A stretch of DNA of 64,000 nt. It comes from Gari tellinella (taxonomy: Eukaryota > Mollusca > Bivalvia > Cardiida > Psammobiidae). The position numbers and the translations under genes were made by a program. Below, one piece after another: positions 1 to 9,790 of the stretch. Below the pieces are notes generated by a model. It worked only from the letters and a program-made list of their open reading frames with translations. It did not search any database and was not told the DNA's origin. Position 1 is the first letter of the stretch. Each line of letters opens with the position of its first letter. The stretch spans positions 37,651,246 to 37,715,245 of the forward strand of contig OV277866.1 in the NCBI GenBank assembly GCA_922989275.2. Reading direction: 5' to 3'.

Positions 1-762
1 ATTGGTTTCAGAGAAAAAGATGTTTGAACATTTCACTATATAACTCTATGTAAAACTGTGACCCCCGGGGCGGGGCCAATTTTGACCCCAGGGACAAAAT
101 TTGAACAACTTTGATAGAGGACCTGTAGACGATGCTATGTTCAAAATATCTAAGCTTAGTGTACTATGGTTTCAGACAAGAAGATTTTTTAAGTTCTCAT
201 TGAAAAAATCTATTTTTAGCTCTTGTGACCTAAATATACAACAGACCGGAACAATATATGTTAAATATCTCTAGAAGTTATACCATGCCAAATATCAAAG
301 CTCTGGTCATATTGGTTTCAGAGAAAAAGATGTTTGAACTTTTCACTATATAACTCTATGTAAAACGGTGACCCCCGGGGCGGGGTCAATTTTGACCCCA
401 GGGACAAAATTTGAACAACTTTGATAGAGGACCTGTAGATGATGCTATGTGCCAAATATCTAAGCTCTGGCCCTTTTGGTTTTTGACAAGAAGATTTTTT
501 AAGATTTCCTCATTTTTTCACTTTGGTTGCCATGGCAACCAGAGTTCTGCATTGTTTCAAATTCTTTGAACAACTTTGAAAGAGCTTGACCCAAGGAACA
601 TTCCTGTGAAGTTTGATTGCAATCCAGCCAGTGGTTTTGGAGAAGAAGATGTTTGAAGAAATTGTTGACGCACAACGCACAATGCACGACGACGGACGCC
701 AGACAAAGACCGACCACAAAAGCTCACCTTGAGCACTTTGTACTCAGGTGAGCTAAAAAAAA
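1..762 (+). repeat. Retroelement-like repeat, tandemly duplicated body with 3' hairpin and A-tail
   Basis: The block at 1-190 is repeated at 311-500 (period 310) with few differences; both copies hold the CCCCCGGGGCGGGG segment and the GATAGAGGACCTGTAGA motif. It ends in a GACGGACGCC segment (about 691-700), then an imperfect hairpin at 721-754 (AGCTCACC...GGTGAGCT) and a run of A from 755. A terminal hairpin followed by A is what a SINE or LINE 3' end looks like; I know similar ends as common in bivalve genomes, but no coding sequence remains to name a family. Short open frames on the minus strand here are incidental. Confidence 0.6.
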
Positions 763-889
763 CTGTGAAAAAGGTGCTTATGGACTGCTGTGCACATAAA
801 GTGCTTTAAAAGACTGCAAAAAACCAACAGAAAAATCCAAAACTATTTAGGAAAATAAAAGATTTTAATATGTCTATTTCGTAATGTCC

Positions 890-1825
890 GTCCCCTGCAA
901 GTGTAATGTCCGTCCCCTGTTAAATGTGACTATAAAAAATCATTATGTGTGTCTTAGATTAGATTAAAACATATGATTTCAAAATATCTGCAAGAGTTGG
1001 CATTTAAAATCAACTTTAGTCACAGTTTCAGTGATTTCCAACTAGTTTTATATCATATACAACGAAAATCATTGAACACTTTTTGCAAACTCTGAGTTTT
1101 GAAATTCTTCAACAACAACAACAACAAAAATGTTGATCACTGGTAATAAGTTTGGGTTTACTTTAAAGACAACTACATGTATTTGTAGTGTATGTATGTG
1201 AAGAAATAAAAGTAAATAAACATGATTCTATCTTGTCATAAACTATTATTTATAAACATGTAATGCTTAAGTTGTAATGTCCGTCCTCTGCTAGGCCTAT
1301 CAATGAAAATGAGTAAAAAAAAAATTATATATTTTCAAAAAAATTATTTTTTAAAGTTTTTTTTATCTTTTTACTTACTGAACATGATTCTATACACATG
1401 TATGCTTCCAAAAAGCCATAAATTAAACAAATATAAGAAACTTCATTTTTTCCCACCTAGATGCTAACTGAATTTGCCCATTTACTGTGCACCAGGCACC
1501 AGAGTGACAATATATAATATTTTCATTATTTTGACTCTTTTTTTTTTATTTTTGATATAATATACAGTAATTCTTGTTAGATGAATGCTAAATAATGTGT
1601 ACAGTAAAACAAATGTAATTAGATAGCATTTTATTCAATGCACAAATTTTAGGGTGTGACGGACATTACATAAACATTACATTTTCACTAATTCAAAGAA
1701 AAGTACTGCAATGTTGCTTTTGATACTTTGCTATTTTAATATGATAGGTATAAACATTCAGAATGTTAAGTCATAAATGATTTGATACATCCTTTCTAAC
1801 TTTTACAGGGTGTGACGGACATTAC
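890..1825. mobile_element. TIR element with repeated subterminal GTCCGTC motif, no transposase
   Basis: Terminal inverted repeats CGTAATGTCCGTC (890-902) and GACGGACATTACG (1813-1825) bound a 936-bp AT-rich segment. The same GTAATGTCCGTCCyCTG motif recurs inside, direct at about 903-918 and 1273-1290 and inverted at about 1652-1670. Repeated subterminal copies of the terminal motif resemble transposase-binding sites of a non-autonomous DNA transposon. No coding capacity is visible and I found no convincing target duplication. Confidence 0.55.
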
Positions 1826-1832
1826 GGAATTT

Positions 1833-2500
1833 CGACACAAACAAAAAATCAAAATTTCAATTCACCATAAAATTATCAAAAACTTGTAGATCTTTCTAAA
1901 TAGAAGTAATTTACTAAGTGATATAATATTGAGTGTGTTTAAAGCTTGAAAACATTATCTATGACACTTTTATATAAATATAATGATAATTTCCAAGCAC
2001 AAAGGGTATGTCAAAATTCGGACCATTACATAGGGTGCTTTCTACATATTCGATAAAAACCATAATGAAAAATTGAATTCAACCTTATGTATCATACATC
2101 AATTTAAAGGTCACAGAATTCTCTGTAAGTACAAATCTAAATAATAAAGGTATTGTTACATATAATCAATAAGGACATGTTTAAAAAACATGAAAAATAT
2201 GATGCTAATGCATTACAGGTAAAAAATGTCATTTTTTGACTAATTATTTCGACCAAAAATATTTTTTGGGGAAATTATCAATAGAATTTTATATATAACT
2301 ACTTGCAATATGTCATATCTATCAGGAAAACATAATTTTGTGTGCTTGTATGCATGTTAAAAGAGAATATGACCTAAAACATACATATTTTGTGAAATGG
2401 GCACTTTACTGTGCAGCATATCCGCTGCAGACGACATATTAAAATGGCTGCCAAATATTACCCAGCATACAATGGGTTAACCTAAACATGTTTATTTGGA
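1833..2500. other. AT-rich stretch, nothing recognised
   Basis: I see no exon, RNA gene or structured repeat. It lies downstream of ACADSB-like exon 3 on the minus strand, so it is probably intron sequence of that gene. Confidence 0.4.
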
Positions 2501-2520
2501 TTTCTTCACTGTGTACTTAC

Positions 2521-2621
2521 ACCATTGTGAAACAGGCAATCTATCACGGACTGGTCCATCTTGCTCTCCGCATCCATCTGTCTGACAAGAGGCTGAATCT
2601 TATCAGCAGCCAGCTTTGCCA
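2521..2621 (-). CDS. ACADSB: Acyl-CoA dehydrogenase (short/branched chain, ACADSB-like), exon 3
   Basis: This 101-bp exon runs from an acceptor after a pyrimidine tract (TTTTTCTTCTCAG) to a consensus donor GTAAGTA. It encodes 33 full codons plus a shared Val codon and reads VAKLAADKIQPLV then MDAESKMDQSVIDCLF. This matches the N-terminal helical domain of short/branched-chain acyl-CoA dehydrogenase, where the family has the pattern KFAQEQIAPLV...MDENSKM...VI.GLF. The enzyme is a mitochondrial matrix flavoprotein that oxidises 2-methylbutyryl-CoA and related acyl-CoAs in isoleucine breakdown. The phase-1 start joins the exon at 3576-3744 exactly; the end is phase 0. The next exon (the Gly-Gly FAD/substrate region) was not found at 1-2520, so it lies beyond the left edge. 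Family assignment is firm; ACADSB rather than another ACAD is an inference from the motif spacing. Confidence 0.82.
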
Positions 2622-2652
2622 CTGAGAAGAAAAATTGTACATACATGTTACA

Positions 2653-2845
2653 CAGGGCTCTAGATAAGGGGAGTATTTTAAAGACTAAAATCTTTATTTC
2701 TTCTTTAAACCCTATGGTGTCACTACTCATTAGAATCGTCTCGAAGAGACAATTCTAATGAGTATTAACACCATAGGATTTGGTGCTGAAATGAGCGAGA
2801 AAATGTTGAATTTGGTCAGTTTACTCCCTCTTATCTGGAGCCTTG
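2653..2845. mobile_element. MITE family H, copy 1
   Basis: A 193-bp element with ends CAGGGCTCTAGATAAGGG and CTTATCTGGAGCCTTG. The centre is a palindrome whose arms contain CTATGGTGTCACTACTCATT and its inverse. Sister copies lie at 61422-61611 and, more degraded, at 25493-25688. It sits in the intron just upstream of ACADSB-like exon 3. Confidence 0.75.
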
Positions 2846-2919
2846 CATGTACTCAAGAATTTCCATAAACCTGTTGCATAATCATTTTCAGTCTTTCATT
2901 TAGACCATAGACAATGTTG

Positions 2920-2985
2920 CTTAAAGCAGGCTGAAGAGGGATTTCTGCTTAACTTCAACCTGCTTTTAGCAGTCACCTGTATAGA
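2920..2985. repeat. Degenerate beta hairpin
   Basis: GCTTAAAGCAGGCTGAA and its inverse CAACCTGCTTTTAGC flank a shortened centre, followed by GTCACCTG as in intact beta cores elsewhere. The apex is mostly lost. Confidence 0.6.
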
Positions 2986-3134
2986 AAAGTTTAATATGGT
3001 AGTTATCAGGACAGGGCAAATACATGAAAGCTGTCTCTATGATGTATAAGTAGAGGAATAACTAAACTACACGGTGTGAAAAGCTGTTACTATAACGGAA
3101 GCTTTGAAAAAACTATATGTATCAGTCTGTGATC

Positions 3135-3373
3135 TTGGGCCCGTTTTACTTAACAATTTATGCAAAATTTTTGCGTAAGTCAAAATCGTTTTACTCTTAT
3201 TTTTCGATCATAAACGTTTGCAAACAGCAAATAGCCAGATCAGAGGATGCGCTTAAAGCGCGTCCTCTGATCTGGCTATTTTATTGTTTGTAGCAAGTGA
3301 TAATAAAAATTATAAATTAAAATTTTTACTTACGCAAAAAATTTGCGTATGTAGTTTAGTAAAACGGGCCCCA
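3135..3373. mobile_element. MITE family E with central palindrome
   Basis: Ends are GGGCCCGTTTTACTTAAC and AGTAAAACGGGCCCC. The middle carries a long hairpin at about 3231-3280 (ATAGCCAGATCAGAGGA and its inverse). The outer arms repeat TTTTGCGTAAG in inverted orientation, so most of the 239 bp can fold back. It is intronic to the ACADSB-like gene. No coding capacity. Confidence 0.7.
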
Positions 3374-3575
3374 GGTCTTTAAACAAGACTTAAAATTCTT
3401 AGCTCTCTTATCTTGAGACCATAGTTTAACAATGTAGACTCCGATCAGGATCTATGTACACTGTTTGGACAGGACAAATGTACTCTTTTTGGGTACACTT
3501 TTTGTAAAAACATAATGACCAGTATATGCATTGCTAGGGTTAAATGTGTTAATCAACCTAAAGCCAATATTTTAC

Positions 3576-3744
3576 CTGTATCTTTCATCATTTTTTCATC
3601 TGGAGAGAGATGGTCTACTGGGAGATGGATGTGGGGAGAGTGTTGATGTGATTGTGACATCACATCTGATGTTGTTCCCACAGAATGTGAACATCTTCCC
3701 AAACATGCTCTTGCTGAAAGCAACTTGTTTCCTGGGACAATCAA
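3576..3744 (-). CDS. ACADSB: Acyl-CoA dehydrogenase (ACADSB-like), exon 2: transit peptide end and start of mature protein
   Basis: A 169-bp exon with acceptor TTGCTTTTAG before 3744 and donor ACAG|GTAAAA at 3576. It reads 56 codons plus one base. The start (LIVPGNKLLSARACLGRC) is rich in Leu, Arg and Lys with no acidic residue, as in a mitochondrial targeting peptide. The end, LPVDHLSPDEKMMKDT, aligns with the PLQTFTDEEMMIKSS region just before the first helix of short/branched-chain acyl-CoA dehydrogenase. The leftover G completes the first Val codon of the next exon (2521-2621), so the reading frame is continuous. An alternative acceptor 13 bases further in (CCCAG, exon from 3731) is possible but breaks phase with the proposed first exon. 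Confidence 0.75.
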
Positions 3745-3798
3745 CTAAAAGCAATTTTATACATATTAGAAAGGTGTTTTAAAATAGATTATTGATGA

Positions 3799-4155
3799 TA
3801 CAGTATTCCCTCTCTACAACAGCCCTCCCAAAAATGACTCCCTCCTTACAACGACCCTTGTCACAATTCCCTATACAGGGCGAGGAAAATTATGTCCAAC
3901 CTATTCACGAATGCTATGTCGTCTGCTTACAATTGTCATCTGCTGTTTTCTCAAATTTACATAATGGACATTTTGACAGAAAAAAACGTAATAACAAGTG
4001 ACAAACAGCTTGAATCCAGATCAGATGCCACGTTACACGGCGTCTGATCTTGATTCAAGCTGTTTGCAAACGTCCCTCCCTATAACGACTCCCTCTGAAC
4101 AACGCACATAATTGCTGTCTCCCGCTGGGTGTCGTTGAAGAGAGGGAGCGCTGTA
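3799..4155. mobile_element. MITE family B, copy 1 (TA duplication, alpha core)
   Basis: A 357-bp element between TA dinucleotides. The ends read CAGTATTCCCTCTCTACAAC and GAGAGGGAGCGCTG. The centre (4001-4067) is an alpha hairpin in the variant CAGCTTGAATCCAGATC...GATTCAAGCTG. The TA target and CAG-type ends suggest a pogo-like (Tc1/mariner superfamily) non-autonomous element. Sister copies: 15001-15384, about 39660-40009 and 44638-44990. Confidence 0.78.
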
Positions 4156-4823
4156 TAAATGTTGTGAAATTGGTAACCCATGATCTTGTGTGTCCTCCAT
4201 TACAGACAGTGTGGGTCAAGGGGTTTAATAGCTGAGGCTGGGGTAGGGTAGATTCAGACACTTAAATTTCAATTGTTTATCCACACTTACATCTTGCATT
4301 AATGGAACATTTTTCATTCAAAATCAACAAAAAGTCTTTGAAATATTCAACAAAGAAACTAACAAATTTGCATTTAAACACTGCAAATATAAATTAAATA
4401 AAGGTGACCCCTGATCACTGAAGCACATCTGGTAGAATCAGAAGCTCTTATTTATGACGTCATAGGGAGGACTTGTGACGTAAATTTTGTAAGCAAACGC
4501 AGACCACTTTGAGGACACTACCAGGTGTGAATTATTTGCAAAGGTCAGAGAAAAGAATTACTTGTAGAAGTTATGTTCTGAAGACAAACTTGACGGTACG
4601 TATGCAAAAGTAATTTTGTATTGCAACATGGATGCTGTTATTACGATAATGGATGGTCAATCAGTCAAATTCTTTAAAACAGTCAATGGTTCTTGTGTTT
4701 TCTTCTTTAAAAAGTGAAATAACATTCCTTCTTAAGTTTTGACAAAATTCTGGCATGCTGAAGCAAGTGGATGTGTTCCGTTTTGTGCAATTTGTAAAGC
4801 GTCTGGAACTACGTACTAGAGCC

Positions 4824-5512
4824 ATAACCCAAATGGTGAATTCGCCTAGAAAGCAATTATATAAACCGCCCCTGATGCCTCGGGTCCTATGTTTTTATCT
4901 TCTTTTAAACTCCAAATCTCATTGTAACCCTATCATGCTTTTATTTCACCTCTCATTTTCACACTTTTGAGGTCTCACTCTCATTGCTTTTATCCCCCCT
5001 TTTAACTCTTGCACAGACGCGCACCTGCCGCTAATACTTGAAAAAGGCGTTAAGGCAGTATCAATAGATAGATAGATATAGTGATTATATTTTGCACCTA
5101 TTGTTAGGTACCGTTAACACAACAAAACATGTTTTCAGGTAATGTTGACTAAGATTGGATAATGAGTGTAGCCCCTGATCATCATATGCATGTGTGAATT
5201 TTGTGTTTAATATAAGTATAACGTAAGTAGTACGTTGGTATATGCAAATGAGGCTTCCCAAACCGTTGTATGTTGGGAAGTAGAGTCAATTATATAGCGC
5301 AACAAACATCTCTTGGTCAAAATGGTGTGAGCTTAAGCTTTGCACCAACGGGGTTTGTTGTTGCTGGGTCACTCGGTTTGCACGTTACATAAGAAAACAA
5401 TAAGGCAAGTTGATCTTTCATTTTATTGACTTGTAATCAGTAGATATACCTGAACTATAAGGTGTGAAATACAATATAATTGCTTTCTAGGCGAATTCAC
5501 CATTTGGGTTAT
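4824..5512. mobile_element. 689-bp element bounded by perfect 39-bp inverted repeats
   Basis: Bases 4824-4862 and 5474-5512 are exact reverse complements over 39 bases (ATAACCCAAATGGTGAATTC at the outer left end). The interior has GATA repeats near 5068-5085 and no open frame resembling a transposase. A degraded copy of the inner motif (GGCAAATTCACCAG) follows at about 5534. It lies in intron 1 of the ACADSB-like gene. No target duplication is evident, so the superfamily is unknown. Confidence 0.65.
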
Positions 5513-5906
5513 TGAAAGCGAGTTCGTCTCTAGGCAAATTCACCAGCACCCGTTTTAACATTTAAAATCACTCAAAATATCAATGATAATATCTAATAAT
5601 TTTAAACATGGTCGCTGATAATATATATTTAGCATTACTAATGGCATGCATGTCACGATCGGAAATTTGACGATATTTTGACATAATTTCAAATGTTTTG
5701 CCCATTTTGGGGTTTTGGAACTTGAGTTTCATAACAACCTTCCGAATCCGAGTGCACACTCTTGTCAATAGCACGCCTGTCTCATAAAACTGCATGAAAC
5801 AATAATCAACAAATCGATATCAAAATAACTTAATAACTTATTCCAATATCTCGAGAGATTAACCACTGTCAAGCATGTTTAACCAGAATAAAATGATTTA
5901 ATCTAC

Positions 5907-5927
5907 CTTCAACAATCTTGTTGACAT
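5907..5927 (-). CDS. ACADSB: Acyl-CoA dehydrogenase (ACADSB-like), proposed first coding exon
   Basis: ATG at 5927 opens a 7-codon exon (MSTRLLK) that ends at a consensus donor, AAG|GTAGAT. It is phase 0, matching the phase-0 acceptor at 3744. Joined to exon 2 it gives a basic, Leu-rich presequence without acidic residues, as expected for a matrix enzyme. The start context GGGAAAATG is reasonable for an animal gene. A coding exon this short cannot be proved from sequence alone; the support is start, donor, phase and presequence composition together. Confidence 0.5.
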
Positions 5928-6060
5928 TTTCCCTTTTCCTAGATAAAGCCAGAGTAATCCGAAAACTTGAAATTGCGTAGCCGGCTTTTTCGTACTTGAG
6001 CGTTTCGGTGACTCCGTACTTCGTACCGCTTCACTATTTTTCTTCTACTTCTACTTAATT
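5928..6060 (-). promoter_or_regulatory. Probable 5' UTR and promoter region of the ACADSB-like gene
   Basis: Upstream of the proposed first ATG is a less AT-rich patch with several CpG (about 5975-6030) and no repeat signature. No TATA box is obvious. The assignment rests only on its position. Confidence 0.3.
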
Positions 6061-6202
6061 ACTCCCTACTGTCAATTTCTGACAATGACAGGGAGGTCGG
6101 GGACAGTGTTAAAAATAGTAAACATAATGATAAACAATGCAGGGCTAAAAGGCATAAATAGAGGTTCAAAAGTTTAAAAACAACTTATGCAACTTATACC
6201 AT

Positions 6203-6324
6203 CACTGAACTAGCAACATCATAGATATTTCGTTCTAGTATTAGAAAGTTAATTATTGTTTAAAGAAGGATTAACAGTGAAACAAATACTAGAACGAAAT
6301 ATCTATGATGTTGCTAGTTCAGTG
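6203..6324. repeat. Perfect 38-bp inverted repeat with 46-bp loop
   Basis: Bases 6203-6240 and 6287-6324 are exact reverse complements over 38 bases (CACTGAACTAGCAACATC at the outer edge). The loop is AT-rich. I found no related copy in the window. It could be a foldback MITE or a hairpin-RNA locus. Confidence 0.7.
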
Positions 6325-6539
6325 TAGATGATAAAAGAACTGATCTTAAAAATGGAAGAGTCCAACTCTCTTACTTTCTCTCTAAGCACACATACTGTCC
6401 CACGACCCTAAGGTCGCAGTAAACAATCAAACATGCCAAATGTCACTCATCACCTTAGGTTATTAATGGCCATTAAGCATCCTGACACTCTGCATCCAGT
6501 GGAACCGAGATACAGTGCCACTGAGATACACACAACCCA

Positions 6540-6594
6540 TGTACAGACACACACACATACAACAGACATGCCATGTTGTTGTTGTTGTTGTTGT
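6540..6594. repeat. (CA)n tract and (GTT)n microsatellite, likely the LINE 3' tail
   Basis: An ACACAC run at about 6547-6558 is followed by seven GTT units ending at 6594. Read on the minus strand, the latter is a CAA-type repeat 175 bases after the ORF2 stop of the LINE. CR1/L2-type elements characteristically end in short microsatellites, so I take about 6575 as the element's 3' end. Confidence 0.5.
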
Positions 6595-6769
6595 ATCTTT
6601 CCCGCCTGTATAGACGAACCTCGATGACAAGTCTTCGAGTAGAACTAGTTGATCCGTCACCAGTTATGAATCATCCAATCACCTTCACCAATTATTTTAC
6701 ACTATTTTCACTTTTGTATGTACACTTAGTTAATTCTTAGTCTACTATTGCTGCTGCTGAAATTATTTA

Positions 6770-9700
6770 CTAACATACCGCTGTGCCTCTGTCAATCTTT
6801 CTACCCCTGCCTTTTCTCCTTCTAGGCATAATACTTTCTAGCATCCTATATCTTGCAGTATGAAGTGAGTAGACTAATCTTCTACTATGAAATTCAATTG
6901 TTTTAATACTGGATAATCTACCTTTAATATGTGTGGAGTCAAGTATGATTCTTACACGCTCAGTTCTGTCAAGTTCCAGGAAGTCACTTTTCATGATATT
7001 AGAATATTCCTCTTTAATCTCATTTAGAATTGGGGACCTTATGGTGTGGAGAATTTCACACTCTAGCAGAAAGTGTTTCATATCTTCTGGTGCAGCTCCA
7101 CATAGTTGGCATGTTGGGTCTACATCCAACTGGTTAAATGCATGTCTGTTTGCTTGCAGTATATAAGTTCCTGTTACACATTTTATCTTTATTGGAAGTC
7201 TGCTGATTTCTCGAGTTGAGTTTCCTTTGGTTTGTATATTACTGTGTATTTTCCCTGGAGTATACTGGTGGTTCATGAAGATTAAGGTTCTGTAGGTTTT
7301 CGCGATGCTAGTGATATGTTTTTGGAAGGATCCTGATACTTGTTTATAGACTACTCGTTTCCATTCGGTCTTGGTTGGAGTATCACCCAGATGCTCGACT
7401 ATGTCGCCTAGATCATATTTCCAGAACAGCTTCTTAACCTCGATGAACCAGCTTGCACTTTTCATAGTTTTTATCGCCAACTGTCTTCTTGCAAGTCTTT
7501 TCTCCGTACTTGTTTCACTTTGTAGACAAACGTTGTTGAAAAGATTTAATATTTTGATATGGATCTGTTCTTCGGCCGGCAAGAATCCGGAGAGTATATA
7601 TGGTGCTGGGTCCGCAGCATTCTGTGGGATTGATAGGACTTGTTTGATCAGCTGTTTTTGGAACAGCTCCAATTGCTTTATGTACTTAGCCGTTGGTATA
7701 ATTATTTCTAGCCCGTAGAAAAGTATTGGTATTACGTATGTTTTTATCAAGTGGAGTGATGTGTGCGGGTCAAGGCCATTTTCACCATGTAGACCTGCTG
7801 AAAATAAACTGTAAGTTGTCCTTCTTGCTTTCTTAATGTTCGCATCAACTGTTAATTCTATGGTTTCTGCTATTGATCTTCCTCGTATAATTCCTAGATG
7901 AGTGGATTTTGAGACTTTTGGCATCGTTGTACCGTCCATTTCAAATGGGAATTGATTTGTGTCCTTCATAACTTCTATAATCACACTTTTGTCCGGTTGA
8001 AGTTTGTACTTTTGTTTTGAACTGTAATCATATGCCATATTAATCAGGGTTTGTGTTTCATACTGGTTTGTGCTATTGATGGTCACATCATCTGCACATG
8101 CTGTGGCTGGGCATTCAATATCACCAATATGTATTCCCATGTGGGAGTTGTGAAGTCTGTGTAATAGAGGATCTACATATATTTTATATAAATCAGCACT
8201 CATGATTCCCCCTTGTCTAATCCCTTGTTCTATCCTGAATTTATCAGATTGTTGGTTATTCCATTTGACTGCTGTAGTTGCATGTGTATGAAGATTGTTT
8301 ATGAGTGTCCAATGGTTGTCATCTATTCCGATATGGTAAAGTCTTCGCATCATGTTTTTGTGATTGACTACATCGAAGGCGGCCTTTGCATCAAGCAGTA
8401 CTAATGACATATCTTTTTTCTCATCTTTGCGATCTCTGTAACATTCTTCTAAAATCAGGGCTGCGTTGAGTGGAGAGGTAGCTGCAGTAAAACCTCGTTG
8501 TAATGGACTCTGTGTATTTAAGACAGCATTCTGTATTCTTGACTTTAGAATAGCTTCAATAAGTTTACATAATATCGGAAGTACTGTTATACCTCTGTAG
8601 AATTTAGATTCATTTCTATTGCCTTTATTTTTGAATACTGGCGTCAGAAGACCTGTTTTAAGTATATCGGGAACCTCTGCATTTTTAAATATTGTGTTGA
8701 CGAGGTGCATGAGAAATGGGACTATATCCTTGCCGGCGTTGATAATATGCTCTATCATCATTCCAAATATATCTGCTGATTTCCCTTTGTTTATGGAGCT
8801 TATTGCTTTATTCATTTCTTCTTCTGTGACATCTGGGATATTCTTATCTTTGACTATGTTTTTTATGCATTCATATTCCCTCTGGACAATATTATCAAAA
8901 TCCTCATCAAACTTGGGGTCTGTTAAGGGTCTTGCTAGTACCTCAAAGTGTTCCTTGAATCCATTTATCACCTTGTCAGTTCCTTGATAATAATTGTCCC
9001 CTACATGTAAATCGTCCAAATAATCACTTCCAGTTTTTCTTTGCTTCCTTATAAGTTTATGGAATAGTTTTGTATCATATATTTTAGCATCTAAAATTTC
9101 TTCTTTATCTTTAACCTCATTTTGGGCAACTTCTCTCCTAATAGCTTGTCTTAATTCTTTCTTTTTTATTTTCATCTCCTTGACTGTCGGATTATTTATA
9201 TCTTTTACAGATCCCTTCCTTTTCCATTCAGATTTGGTCTTTTTGAGGCCTTTCAGCTTACTCCTGATGTTATCATTCCATACTTTTAACTTGGGTTTTG
9301 CGTTGAAAGCTTTCTTTGAGGGGGCACACTGTTTTGCTGCTTCAGTTAGGAGGTCACATGTTGCTTCTGCTATCCTGTCTGTATCCTGTACTTTGTTGAG
9401 TGGGGCCTTTGCTAAGCATTCAATCCCGTCTTTAACTATTGCTACATATAAATCTTTATCAACTTTATCCCAGTTAATTTTCTTTGATTGTTCTTTACTC
9501 TTTGCTCCTGTAGCTTTGCGCTGATAAATTGGTATTTCCAGTTCTAGTGATATTGGATAATGATCTGAGACATTTGTATCCAGGGTTTTCAGTACTTTTA
9601 TTTCTGTAACTATACTATAATTGTCTTTCTTCACAAAGAAGTAATCTATTTCCGAACAGTCTTCCCCTTTAGGGTTGATATAAGTTGTGTCTGTACTCGA

Positions 9701-9790
9701 GACATGGAAGCCATTGTCCTGTATAAATTGTTCAATGTGGATTACTCTTTCGTCTCTTCTTACTTTTCTATTTATGTCTTCATTTATATT
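6770..9790 (-). CDS. LINE ORF2, reverse transcriptase part (after the frameshift)
   Basis: Counting from the ATG at 9634 (954 codons), the frame continues openly upstream to 9790, where it carries the rest of the endonuclease. SDHYPI (residues 23-28) is the endonuclease's C-terminal catalytic Asp-His. The RT domain spans roughly 330-560: motif A LLDAKAAFD (Asp415), motif B GIRQGGIMSADLY (471-483) and motif C ACADDV (Asp515-Asp516). Near the C-terminus CQLC...HFLLEC forms a C-x2-C-x8-H-x4-C knuckle, common at the end of LINE ORF2. The protein nicks target DNA and reverse transcribes the element RNA at the nick. All catalytic residues are present. The methionine at 9634 is not the biological start. 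Confidence 0.93.
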   Translation of the reverse strand, partial: NINEDINRKVRRDERVIHIEQFIQDNGFHVSSTDTTYINPKGEDCSEIDYFFVKKDNYSIVTEIKVLKTLDTNVSDHYPISLELEIPIYQRKATGAKSKEQSKKINWDKVDKDLYVAIVKDGIECLAKAPLNKVQDTDRIAEATCDLLTEAAKQCAPSKKAFNAKPKLKVWNDNIRSKLKGLKKTKSEWKRKGSVKDINNPTVKEMKIKKKELRQAIRREVAQNEVKDKEEILDAKIYDTKLFHKLIRKQRKTGSDYLDDLHVGDNYYQGTDKVINGFKEHFEVLARPLTDPKFDEDFDNIVQREYECIKNIVKDKNIPDVTEEEMNKAISSINKGKSADIFGMMIEHIINAGKDIVPFLMHLVNTIFKNAEVPDILKTGLLTPVFKNKGNRNESKFYRGITVLPILCKLIEAILKSRIQNAVLNTQSPLQRGFTAATSPLNAALILEECYRDRKDEKKDMSLVLLDAKAAFDVVNHKNMMRRLYHIGIDDNHWTLINNLHTHATTAVKWNNQQSDKFRIEQGIRQGGIMSADLYKIYVDPLLHRLHNSHMGIHIGDIECPATACADDVTINSTNQYETQTLINMAYDYSSKQKYKLQPDKSVIIEVMKDTNQFPFEMDGTTMPKVSKSTHLGIIRGRSIAETIELTVDANIKKARRTTYSLFSAGLHGENGLDPHTSLHLIKTYVIPILFYGLEIIIPTAKYIKQLELFQKQLIKQVLSIPQNAADPAPYILSGFLPAEEQIHIKILNLFNNVCLQSETSTEKRLARRQLAIKTMKSASWFIEVKKLFWKYDLGDIVEHLGDTPTKTEWKRVVYKQVSGSFQKHITSIAKTYRTLIFMNHQYTPGKIHSNIQTKGNSTREISRLPIKIKCVTGTYILQANRHAFNQLDVDPTCQLCGAAPEDMKHFLLECEILHTIRSPILNEIKEEYSNIMKSDFLELDRTERVRIILDSTHIKGRLSSIKTIEFHSRRLVYSLHTARYRMLESIMPRRRKGRGRKIDRGTAVC

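Noticed and set aside
4560..4625. Possible first exon of a plus-strand gene ending at CTTGACG|GTACGT
   Set aside because: A donor-like site alone, with no coding frame or matching acceptor found downstream.
5580..5795. Minus-strand 71-codon frame as an alternative first exon of the ACADSB-like gene
   Set aside because: No donor in suitable phase at its end and the composition is not that of a targeting peptide.
6933..9524. Several plus-strand open frames of 63-122 codons
   Set aside because: They are complements of the LINE ORF2 coding strand and show no motifs of their own.
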